DNA from: a virus
Length of the DNA stretch: 43,869 bases
IMG/VR virus record: IMGVR_UViG_3300020164_000003
Location: 1-43,869 of that record
Reading direction: 5' to 3' (one strand)
A program made the position numbers and the translations under genes. This document shows positions 1 to 4,784 of this stretch, piece after piece (position 1 is the first letter of the stretch; each line of letters opens with the position of its first letter). The notes beneath the pieces were generated by a model that saw only the letters and a list, made by a program, of their open reading frames with translations, did no database searches and had not been told where the DNA came from.

Positions 1-60
1 GGGCGGGACGTATAGCGGAACGGGGGGTAATTGGGGGAAAAAGTGGGGATAAATAGGGGA
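1..60. other. G-rich window edge
   Basis: The first 60 bases are made of runs of G separated by short AT stretches, unlike the AT-rich remainder. No reading frame, promoter or RNA fold is convincing here. It could be real, but homopolymer-G noise at a contig end looks equally likely. Positions 61-223, downstream of the PqqA-like gene, are very AT-rich and hold nothing I can support. Confidence 0.4.
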
Positions 61-223
61 ATTTGAATATATTTGATATATTCTTTAAAATCATTAGAAA
101 AACTTCAATATGTTCAATGGATTACATTACGATATTGTATTATATGTTAAACGATATGATATTCCTTTATAATCAATGAATATTAATGTTTTATACTGTT
201 TTATTTGATATATTTAAATAGAA

Positions 224-295
224 CTATCTATTAAGAATATAACAAGTTACTTCAAACCCTAATCTTAGATCTCTGAATGTTGGTTTTGTCCACAT
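224..295 (-). CDS. PqqA-like ribosomal peptide (23 aa)
   Basis: A 23-codon gene that starts MWTKP and ends LRLGFEVTCYILNR. Bacterial PqqA, the precursor peptide of the redox cofactor pyrroloquinoline quinone, is about the same length and shares the MWxKP start, the DLRxG centre and the EVTxY core. In PqqA the Glu and Tyr of that core are cross-linked by the radical SAM enzyme PqqE; both are kept here (E15, Y19). An AGGTG ribosome binding site lies five bases before the ATG and a T4-type late promoter lies about 35 bases upstream. No PqqB/C/D/E homologue is seen in the window, so the peptide would need host enzymes, or has another role such as a decoy or signal. Identity by motif is strong; function is inference. 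Confidence 0.8.
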   Translation of the reverse strand: MWTKPTFRDLRLGFEVTCYILNR

Positions 296-330
296 TTTAT
301 CACCTATTAAACAACTTGTCAACTCTTTTG

Positions 331-338
331 TATTTATA
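331..338 (-). promoter_or_regulatory. T4-type late promoter for the PqqA-like gene
   Basis: An exact TATAAATA octamer on the minus strand, placed so that transcription would start about 20-25 bases before the PqqA-like ATG. A TTGACA with TAAAAT 17 bases later also occurs here, but its start point would fall inside the gene, so I favour the late promoter. Confidence 0.6.
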
Positions 339-369
339 CAAAAAACATCTCTATGTGTTACATTATGTA

Positions 370-445
370 TGGTGGGCCCCCTCGGACTTGAACCGAGAAC
401 CAACAGATTATGAGTCTGGTGCTCTAACCATTGAGCTAGAGGCCC
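370..445 (-). tRNA. tRNA with CAT anticodon, probably tRNA-Ile2 (AUA)
   Basis: Full cloverleaf with a 7-bp acceptor (one G-T pair), anticodon loop CTCATAA, T-loop TTCAAGT and encoded CCA. The anticodon is CAT. The body resembles bacterial tRNA-Ile2 (start GGGCC, TAATC then TTGGT after the anticodon loop, GGTTCAAGTCC T-arm) more than elongator or initiator tRNA-Met. If so, C34 must be converted to lysidine by host TilS to read AUA, a codon expected to be common in such AT-rich genes. It is last in the Gly-Gln-RNA-Ile transcript. Confidence 0.85.
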
Positions 446-593
446 TTTAGAAATGTATTGTCTGACCTATTTGGGAGTGAGGTTGCATTCCTCTCCGTAG
501 CGACTAGTCAGTTATCTCAGGATTCGTTCCTCGCCAGTTGAACCCGAATAGTATATGCGTCCATATACGCTACCTTGACAATACATTTCTAAA
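446..593 (-). ncRNA. Structured RNA filling the tRNA-Gln/tRNA-Ile spacer
   Basis: The spacer is closed by a perfect 17-bp inverted repeat (446-462 with 577-593). Inside, a second helix joins 497-502 (GTAGCG) to 568-573 (CGCTAC), a hairpin spans 474-496 (GGAG/CTCC plus AGG/CCT), and a 7-bp hairpin lies at 551-568. One outer arm touches the 5' end of tRNA-Ile and the other lies three bases from the 3' end of tRNA-Gln, so tRNA processing alone would release it. No reading frame explains it. T4 also makes stable non-tRNA RNAs from its tRNA cluster, a possible analogy rather than homology. Function unknown. Confidence 0.65.
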
Positions 594-596
594 AAT

Positions 597-670
597 TGGC
601 TTCGGAAGATGGATTCGAACCACCATTCGCAGAGTCAAAGTCTGCTGTCCTACCATTAGACGATCCCGAA
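597..670 (-). tRNA. tRNA-Gln (TTG)
   Basis: Complete cloverleaf: acceptor TTCGGGA paired with TTCCGAA (one G-T pair), anticodon stem GCAGA/TCTGC with loop CTTTGAC, T-loop TTCGAAT, discriminator G and encoded CCA. The anticodon TTG reads CAA and CAG. It lies between tRNA-Gly and the structured spacer RNA in one transcription unit. Confidence 0.93.
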
Positions 671-707
671 ATAAAATCAATATACCTCTAAAATACTCGT
701 CGTCCCG

Positions 708-794
708 TCACTGTAAGAGTCCTGTTATTCCTCCGAAACAGATGAGGAGAAATAGAAATAGAATGTATTGGAGAAAGTATATAAAGTATTTCAT
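708..794 (-). CDS. Possible 28-aa hydrophobic peptide
   Basis: A short frame between tRNA-Gly and tRNA-Gln would encode a 28-residue peptide that is almost wholly one membrane helix (starts MKYFIYF, ends GITGLLQ). No good ribosome binding site precedes it. The same stretch can fold into an H-type pseudoknot (CTGTT/AACAG with CCTC/GAGG), so it could be RNA instead. Low confidence as a gene. Confidence 0.2.
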   Translation of the reverse strand: MKYFIYFLQYILFLFLLICFGGITGLLQ

Positions 795-805
795 TTTAGT
801 ATTAA

Positions 806-880
806 TGGAGCGGAAGATGGGGGTCGAACCCACGACATCTGACTTGGAAGGACAGCGCTCTGCCTCTGAGCTACTTCCGC
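806..880 (-). tRNA. tRNA-Gly (TCC)
   Basis: Cloverleaf with acceptor GCGGAAG paired with CTTCCGC, anticodon loop CTTCCAA (TCC, reads GGA and GGG), T-loop TTCGACC, discriminator T and encoded CCA. The anticodon stem carries one T-T mismatch (CTGTC/GTCAG), which may weaken it. It is the first tRNA of its cluster, five bases after the predicted start of transcription. Confidence 0.9.
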
Positions 881-891
881 ATTATGTTTAC

Positions 892-920
892 ATTATACTC
901 TTGATTATTTGATTTGTCAA
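892..920 (-). promoter_or_regulatory. Sigma70-like promoter of the Gly-Gln-RNA-Ile cluster
   Basis: A consensus TTGACA (915-920), exactly 17 bases of spacer and a consensus TATAAT (892-897). Transcription would start near 885, just before tRNA-Gly, so the host polymerase can read this cluster early without phage factors. Confidence 0.85.
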
Positions 921-924
921 GCTT

Positions 925-996
925 TTAGATTAACATTAGAAGAAGAATGGTTATAAATCCTGCTGCTACAATATATTTTTCATACTTGGTATTCAT
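925..996 (-). CDS. Possible 23-aa membrane peptide
   Basis: Starts MNTKYEKYIV followed by about 13 hydrophobic residues, so it would be a single-span membrane peptide. It lies 3' of the secreted protein gene at 1067 and overlaps the next candidate by 17 bases. No clear ribosome binding site is seen and homology cannot be judged at this length. Its stop codon is close to the tRNA cluster promoter. Confidence 0.25.
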   Translation of the reverse strand: MNTKYEKYIVAAGFITILLLMLI

Positions 997-1060
997 ATAG
1001 GTAATATGCTGATGAGATGAAAATTAAAAGAGAAAGAATAAAGAATTTAAAGTGTGACAT
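980..1060 (-). CDS. Possible 26-aa hydrophobic peptide
   Basis: Starts MSHFKFFILSLLIF and reads as a charged tip plus one membrane helix. It follows the stop of the secreted protein gene by six bases, which fits co-transcription, but no ribosome binding site is obvious. It could equally be chance in AT-rich DNA. Confidence 0.25.
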   Translation of the reverse strand: MSHFKFFILSLLIFISSAYYLYEYQV

Positions 1061-1066
1061 TTTAGT

Positions 1067-1450
1067 TTATGGGAGTGACTTACAAGGAGTAATGATTACA
1101 GTTACTGGAAGTGATGGAGTAGTAAACTGTTGAGCATTATATGATTTATCATCCATAGTATAGAAGTCCCAAAATGCTAGAACTGGGCGTGTGCCTGGTT
1201 CTGTTAGAGAGATTTCCCAGACTTGATCCTTCTTATATGAAGAACCATATACACTTTTTACAGTATTTGGATCTGCTGGTTTAAATGAGATTCCTGTTAC
1301 AAAATAAGTCCTGATTGTCTTATTCTGTGATGTCGGAGTGAGATTTAATCTATAATAGGTTGTTTGGTTTTGTGATGTTTCAATAAAACACTTTTGTTGT
1401 GCTTGAATGGTGAATGGCAATAAAAAGAGAAGTAGAGTTAAGTATTTCAT
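1067..1450 (-). CDS. Secreted protein of unknown function (127 aa)
   Basis: I do not recognise the family. The N-terminus (MKYLTLLLFLLPFTIQAQQ) is a clear Sec signal peptide with one Lys, a leucine-rich core and an AxA-like site (IQA), so the mature protein of about 108 residues would be periplasmic or exported. The rest is beta-rich with two cysteines (about residues 21 and 123) that could form a disulfide. It starts five bases after the stop of the RNase H-fold gene upstream and likely shares its mRNA. A superinfection-exclusion or envelope-modifying role is possible but not shown. Confidence 0.6.
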   Translation of the reverse strand: MKYLTLLLFLLPFTIQAQQKCFIETSQNQTTYYRLNLTPTSQNKTIRTYFVTGISFKPADPNTVKSVYGSSYKKDQVWEISLTEPGTRPVLAFWDFYTMDDKSYNAQQFTTPSLPVTVIITPCKSLP

Positions 1451-1455
1451 TTTGG

Positions 1456-1977
1456 TTAGTGTTTAATGGGGGTTAATGGGATTGGGTTGTGGGATTGGTG
1501 AGTAAGGGATTGGTGAGTAAGGGATTTGAATCTGTCAGCAACAGTACTTGCTGCCCATGCATTTGGTTTTACAAAAGGAGTTACGTTACACATTCCTCTA
1601 ATGTAACCAATCGCTTCTAAGATTACGCAAGAACTTCCATATCTTTCATCTGGATTAATATCAAGATGGATTTCCACATTTCTATCTTCTAGGATTTCTC
1701 CTAATTTCATATAGAGATTTGCTACATTCATAACTTCATTCATCAAACGCATTCTTGGGCGATTCTTCTTTTGATCAAAATCTCTTTCTCTTGAGATTTC
1801 ACCAAAAACTTTACATCCATGTTTACCATTTATATGAACAATAATTACTGTGTAATATTCAGCATACCAAACTCCTTTCACTCTAAATCTTTCCGAATCA
1901 CCACCAATATAAATTTTTGTATTTGGACCTTGTGCTTCTATGAATTCTTTGACTTCTTGGATGTTTATGGTCTGCAT
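1456..1977 (-). CDS. RNase H-fold protein, YkuK (DUF458)-like
   Basis: A 173-residue protein with the layout of the YkuK/DUF458 ribonuclease H-like family. A first strand contains YIGGDSERF (Asp27 candidate metal ligand), a second acidic strand is HLDINPDERYGSS, and the C-terminal signature is VKPNAWAASTVADR. The family has the RNase H fold but no firmly known substrate; a nucleic-acid role is inference. The last 22 residues are odd: SLTHQ is repeated because the DNA has a 15-bp tandem duplication, so the tail beyond about residue 150 is probably not part of the fold. The gene has an AGGTGG ribosome binding site. Confidence 0.7.
   Translation of the reverse strand: MQTINIQEVKEFIEAQGPNTKIYIGGDSERFRVKGVWYAEYYTVIIVHINGKHGCKVFGEISRERDFDQKKNRPRMRLMNEVMNVANLYMKLGEILEDRNVEIHLDINPDERYGSSCVILEAIGYIRGMCNVTPFVKPNAWAASTVADRFKSLTHQSLTHQSHNPIPLTPIKH
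1491..1520. repeat. 15-bp tandem duplication in the YkuK-like gene
   Basis: Two exact copies of GGGATTGGTGAGTAA (1491-1505 and 1506-1520), followed by a partial third. They encode the SLTHQ repeats in the disordered tail and suggest replication slippage; the frame is kept. Confidence 0.85.
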
Positions 1978-2069
1978 TTTCCACCTTAGAGTTGTTATTC
2001 CCTCAATTATATATAAAAATCCAATTTTATAATGTTTCGGATGTGTTACAAACTCTAGGGGAATTAATA

Positions 2070-2282
2070 TTATTTTATTAGAAATAGAGCAGTTTTTGCT
2101 TTGGTTTTATCTGCTGTTCTATTTCCATTTTTATCATAATAGGTGAATAACTCTAATTTTGGATCATTTAATTTTTCCAAATAATCAATAATTAGTTTTC
2201 TTTTTTGTTCACCACTATCATCGCCAAAAATAGAAAACGCATAATCATCAACAAGAATCATTAATTTTTCAATATCAACCAT
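2070..2282 (-). CDS. Small acidic protein, unknown (70 aa)
   Basis: Not recognised. It starts MVDIEKLMILVDDYAFSIF and is mostly helical by composition, with a C-terminal segment rich in Lys and Thr. It has no membrane segment, cysteine cluster or catalytic motif. A weak AAGGAAAT ribosome binding site precedes the ATG. It lies directly 3' of tRNA-Pro and may be expressed by read-through from that cluster. The spacer 1978-2069 on its left holds only an imperfect inverted repeat (TAGAGTT). Confidence 0.55.
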   Translation of the reverse strand: MVDIEKLMILVDDYAFSIFGDDSGEQKRKLIIDYLEKLNDPKLELFTYYDKNGNRTADKTKAKTALFLIK

Positions 2283-2301
2283 AATTTCCTTTTTTATTAA
2301 A

Positions 2302-2378
2302 TGGTCTCTGAGACACGAATTGAACGTGCAACCTTACCGTCCCAAACGGTATGCTCTACCAAGTTGAGCTACTCAGAG
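2302..2378 (-). tRNA. tRNA-Pro (TGG)
   Basis: Acceptor CTCTGAG paired with CTCAGAG, anticodon stem TACCG/CGGTA, loop TTTGGGA (TGG, able to read all CCN by wobble), T-loop TTCAATT, discriminator A and encoded CCA. Last of the Asn-Ala-Pro group. It starts with C1, as bacterial tRNA-Pro usually does. Confidence 0.93.
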
Positions 2379-2385
2379 ATTAAAC

Positions 2386-2461
2386 TGGTGGAGTATCGGG
2401 GTAACGATCCCCGTTCTTCGGATTGCAAAACCGATGTGTTGCCCTCAATCACTAATACCCC
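2386..2461 (-). tRNA. tRNA-Ala (TGC), divergent arms
   Basis: The acceptor GGGGTAT pairs with ATACTCC and contains the G3-T70 wobble that identifies alanine tRNAs; discriminator A and CCA are encoded. The anticodon loop TTTGCAA gives TGC. Three features are odd: the D-stem has only three pairs, the anticodon stem closes on a T-T mismatch, and the T-loop is ATCGTTA, where the usual T54/A58 pair is swapped to A54/T58. Shifting the loop to read GCA (Cys) breaks the stem, so Ala is the better call. It may be a degenerate but charged tRNA. Confidence 0.75.
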
Positions 2462-2476
2462 ATTAAATTATAAGAA

Positions 2477-2582
2477 AAGACAAAGCTGCTGGAGCAGGGA
2501 TCGAACCTGCGTACGGTATTACCGAATGCGAGTGATTAACAGTCACTTCTCTTGCCACTAGAGTACCCAGCAGCTTTGTCTT
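2477..2582. repeat. 16-bp inverted repeat extending the tRNA-Asn acceptor stem
   Basis: Positions 2477-2492 are the exact reverse complement of 2567-2582. The inner part is acceptor stem; the outer nine pairs lie beyond the mature tRNA ends, so the precursor can fold an acceptor helix about twice normal length. Confidence 0.8.
2486..2572 (-). tRNA. tRNA-Asn (GTT) with long variable arm
   Basis: Acceptor TGCTGGG pairs with TCCAGCA and the discriminator is G, as in bacterial tRNA-Asn. The anticodon arm AGTGA-CTGTTAA-TCACT gives GTT. Two features are abnormal. The variable region is 20 nt with its own CGGT/ACCG hairpin, a class II shape normally limited to Leu, Ser and bacterial Tyr. CCA is not encoded (CTT follows the discriminator), unlike the other eight tRNAs here. 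A 16-bp helix extends past both ends. It may be real with host CCA addition, or it may have evolved into a non-translational RNA. Confidence 0.75.
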
Positions 2583-2597
2583 CTCAACCTACCAACC

Positions 2598-2626
2598 ATT
2601 ATACCAAACTTTCCTAAAAAAGTAAA
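2598..2626 (-). promoter_or_regulatory. Sigma70-like promoter of the Asn-Ala-Pro cluster
   Basis: TTTACT (2621-2626), a 17-base spacer and a consensus TATAAT (2598-2603). The start of transcription would be near 2591, just before the extended helix around tRNA-Asn. Confidence 0.75.
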
Positions 2627-2639
2627 GCGAAAATTAATT

Positions 2640-2673
2640 CCCTTCTTCCTTTATCAACGTAAGGGTATCGTTG
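2640..2673. other. Possible H-type pseudoknot between tRNA clusters
   Basis: CAACG (2655-2659) can pair with CGTTG (2669-2673), while CCCTT (2640-2644) can pair with AAGGG (2661-2665) inside that loop, giving the crossed order of an H-type pseudoknot on either strand. The spacer 2627-2711 has no gene. Short helices like these can arise by chance. Confidence 0.3.
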
Positions 2674-2711
2674 TCTCGCGATCAATCAATAATAATCAAT
2701 CACATTTCATC

Positions 2712-2787
2712 TGGAGCCCCCGATAGGAATTGAACCCACAACCTACGCATTACAAGTGCGTTGCTCTACCAATTGAGCTACAGAGGC
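2712..2787 (-). tRNA. tRNA-Thr (TGT)
   Basis: Acceptor GCCTCTG paired with CGGGGGC (two G-T pairs), anticodon stem ACGCA/TGCGT, loop CTTGTAA (TGT, reads ACA and ACG), T-loop TTCAATT, discriminator T and encoded CCA. Second after tRNA-Asp in a run read through from the methyltransferase gene. Confidence 0.93.
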
Positions 2788-2812
2788 ATTTTATTACTTA
2801 TATCAATTAAAT

Positions 2813-2888
2813 TGGCGAGTCTGATGGGTTTTGATCCCACTACCTCCGCAGTGACAGTGCGGTGCTCTCCCGATTGAGCTACAGACTC
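2813..2888 (-). tRNA. tRNA-Asp (GTC)
   Basis: Acceptor GAGTCTG pairs perfectly with CAGACTC; anticodon stem CCGCA/TGCGG with loop CTGTCAC gives GTC; discriminator G and CCA are encoded. The T-loop is ATCAAAA, with A at position 54 instead of T. Its first base directly follows the last base of the methyltransferase stop codon, so mRNA and tRNA must be separated by RNase P cleavage at the stop codon. Confidence 0.9.
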
Positions 2889-3887
2889 TTATTTCTTATA
2901 TATAACAGTTACATCAGAACTCTTTTTTTCATTACTAAGTTTTTGTAAAGATTGTCGTTTACTACTAATAACAGAAAATTGATTTATTTTATTGAATTGT
3001 AATCTATTGTGAATCTTTTCAACGTCAATATTCATATCGCGTTTTTCCACTTTACCAACATTCCAACAACTAACCCCATTTATATTTAATAACGAACTAC
3101 TTTTTTCTATTATACCAGATAAAAAATGATTTGTCCAGGATTCATATGTTGAATGATTTTCAATTGATTGGGTTGATTCTTTAGTATAAATCTCTAAATC
3201 AAAATATGGAGGAGAAGTTAAAACCAAATCTACATTTTGAATATCATAATTCAACATATTCAACGCATCATCACAAATCAAAGTAACCTTATTTTCAATA
3301 TTGAGAAAACTAACCAATGCACATAGATTATTATATGTTTTAGTATTTGGTTCAAATGCAATATAATTTGCACCAGAAGCAATAGTACCAAGCAATCTTC
3401 CACCCCAACCAGCACAAGGATCTAAAACTGTCTGTGGTTTATATACATCACAAATCATTTTTGCCATTTGTGGGCGATACATAGTATTCTTTGTTAATCC
3501 ACAGCAAAAGTATATTCCACGCTTTAGTTCAGATAAGTATGGAGTTGAATGACTTTTTCTATTCCACCTTAAAATCTTAATTAGATTATCTTTATTCCAA
3601 AGATTGCGAAAACTTTGTCCTCTATTATTCTCAATATCAAAAAAGTTTGGAAAAAAATGTTCACATAATTTCATTCCAAATCTTGATGTTGAATTTATGT
3701 TATTATTTAATGCAGTCCAATTATTCAGACTTCTCCAATCATGCTGTAATTTTTCATCTTGATAATTAACTTCAATGTTTATTTTTGAAATTTCTTCTGC
3801 TAATTGTGGTAGAATCAATTCAAACTTTTCATCAGATAAATTTCTTAATGAATTTTTTACATTTACTATTTTATAAACATCAATCAT
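2889..3887 (-). CDS. DNA amino-methyltransferase (N4-C or N6-A)
   Basis: A 332-residue SAM-dependent DNA methyltransferase. The SAM-binding motif is LDPCAGWGGR (about 155-164) with FEPN closing the next strand, and the catalytic motif is TSPPY (224-228), typical of enzymes that methylate the exocyclic amino group of adenine or cytosine. The N-terminal 130 residues are a likely recognition region (WNRKSHSTPYLSELKRG). It overlaps the upstream nuclease-like gene by four bases (ATGA), the coupling expected of a restriction-modification pair, and also has its own late promoter inside that gene. The methyltransferase assignment is firm; target sequence and N4/N6 choice cannot be read. Confidence 0.88.
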   Translation of the reverse strand: MIDVYKIVNVKNSLRNLSDEKFELILPQLAEEISKINIEVNYQDEKLQHDWRSLNNWTALNNNINSTSRFGMKLCEHFFPNFFDIENNRGQSFRNLWNKDNLIKILRWNRKSHSTPYLSELKRGIYFCCGLTKNTMYRPQMAKMICDVYKPQTVLDPCAGWGGRLLGTIASGANYIAFEPNTKTYNNLCALVSFLNIENKVTLICDDALNMLNYDIQNVDLVLTSPPYFDLEIYTKESTQSIENHSTYESWTNHFLSGIIEKSSSLLNINGVSCWNVGKVEKRDMNIDVEKIHNRLQFNKINQFSVISSKRQSLQKLSNEKKSSDVTVIYKK

Positions 3888-4435
3888 ATTGAAATAATCT
3901 TTGGTTCAATTATATTATTTGTATTTATAGTTGTCCAGAGTTGATCTGACATTGATTTTATAATTTTAGCATTGTAATTTTTAGCATCACATTTCCAACC
4001 AGAATTAAAAGATTCCCAACATTGCTTGTTATAATCCAACAACTGAGAATCAAAAATAAAAAGATAATAATTTTTAATTCCAGAATTCCACTCTTTCTTA
4101 TTTCTTGCTAAACAAAAATATGTATCATCTGTTTTTTCTGATAAAAATTTTAACTTTTCTTCAATCGTTTTATACTTTGTCGTTCTGGAACCATTGAGTG
4201 TTAATGTATTATTCTTTAAATCATATTCGCCAGATTTGCATGAAATTTTACCATAATCACTATTTACAATATCCTTTCCAATTGAATGTGATCGGTTTGG
4301 TTGCCAATCAGAATCTTTTCCAATCTCCAAGAGAGAAAGGTGTAGTAATTCTTCCCAATATTCTCCAAAAACAGGAAGAGAATATAAATTATGGTGTAAC
4401 CTAATTTTACTAGAAATATTTTCAACAAGCATCAT
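3884..4435 (-). CDS. Putative type II restriction endonuclease
   Basis: A 183-residue protein coupled to a DNA methyltransferase by an ATGA overlap. Its centre has WQPNRSHSIGKDI (D55), then GKISCKSGE (K67, E70), then GSRTTKYKT and YFCLAR. This order, with an acidic residue, a short turn and a strand ending in a Lys, resembles the PD-(D/E)XK nuclease core of small type II restriction enzymes, though the usual Glu before xK is Ser here. No other domain or membrane segment is seen. Alternative: an uncharacterised partner of an orphan methyltransferase. The call rests on the motif and the pairing, not on a known homologue. Confidence 0.6.
   Translation of the reverse strand: MMLVENISSKIRLHHNLYSLPVFGEYWEELLHLSLLEIGKDSDWQPNRSHSIGKDIVNSDYGKISCKSGEYDLKNNTLTLNGSRTTKYKTIEEKLKFLSEKTDDTYFCLARNKKEWNSGIKNYYLFIFDSQLLDYNKQCWESFNSGWKCDAKNYNAKIIKSMSDQLWTTINTNNIIEPKIISI
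3922..3929 (-). promoter_or_regulatory. Possible late promoter ahead of the methyltransferase
   Basis: An exact TATAAATA lies inside the 3' end of the nuclease-like gene, about 35 bases before the methyltransferase ATG. It would allow the methylase to be made late without the nuclease. Such octamers also occur by chance in AT-rich genes (for example 7439 and 24393), so this is tentative. Confidence 0.45.
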
Positions 4436-4520
4436 ATTATAATTATAAACTGGAAACTATCAATTTAAGAATAAAAATAAAAGCATATATATTATTTTTA
4501 ACACATGATAGGAGAAAATT

Positions 4521-4784
4521 ATGGATGAATATGTTGGTGTAATTAAACAGTTCGCTAGTCAACGTTGTCTTTCAAATTATATGTTTTGTGAAGGACAAAC
4601 ATTACAAGTTCAGCAATATCAACCACTATTTGCGGTTATTGGATATACATATGGAGGTGATGGTAATACTAGTTTCAAACTACCAGACCTAAGACCAAAT
4701 CCACCATCGGTTTTGAATAATGGTTGGGGCAATGAACCCAAATACATTATTTGTGTAAATGGAATATTTCCTGATTTTGATTAA
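4521..4784 (+). CDS. Small phage tail collar domain protein
   Basis: The only supported plus-strand gene. Its 87 residues match the phage tail collar domain: IKQFA, then MFCEGQTL, LFAVIGYTYGGDG and FKLPDLR. In larger proteins this domain tips short tail fibres (T4 gp12 type) or caps microcystin-dependent-protein-like adhesins; here it stands alone, ending shortly after the motif. A good AGGAG lies seven bases before the ATG. It converges on the next gene and overlaps it by four bases. No plus-strand promoter is obvious in 4436-4520. It could be a host-range cassette acquired on its own, or a residue of a longer fibre gene. Confidence 0.8.
   Translation: MDEYVGVIKQFASQRCLSNYMFCEGQTLQVQQYQPLFAVIGYTYGGDGNTSFKLPDLRPNPPSVLNNGWGNEPKYIICVNGIFPDFD

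Noticed and set aside
297-325. TTGACA-17-TAAAAT as promoter of the PqqA-like gene.
   Set aside because: The -10 box overlaps the ATG, so the transcript would begin inside the coding region. The TATAAATA further upstream fits better.
538-912. A 124-codon plus-strand frame.
   Set aside because: It runs across tRNA-Gln, tRNA-Gly and part of the structured spacer RNA on the other strand, so it is a chance frame.
2386-2461. tRNA-Cys (GCA) instead of tRNA-Ala.
   Set aside because: Shifting the anticodon loop to read GCA breaks the anticodon stem, and the acceptor has the G3-U70 pair typical of alanine.
2301-2561. An 86-codon plus-strand frame.
   Set aside because: It is the complement of tRNA-Pro, tRNA-Ala and tRNA-Asn.
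2640-2673. Glutamine or preQ1 riboswitch for the crossed helices.
   Set aside because: Only the topology is shared. I could not match conserved loop bases of these classes, and no regulated gene follows directly.
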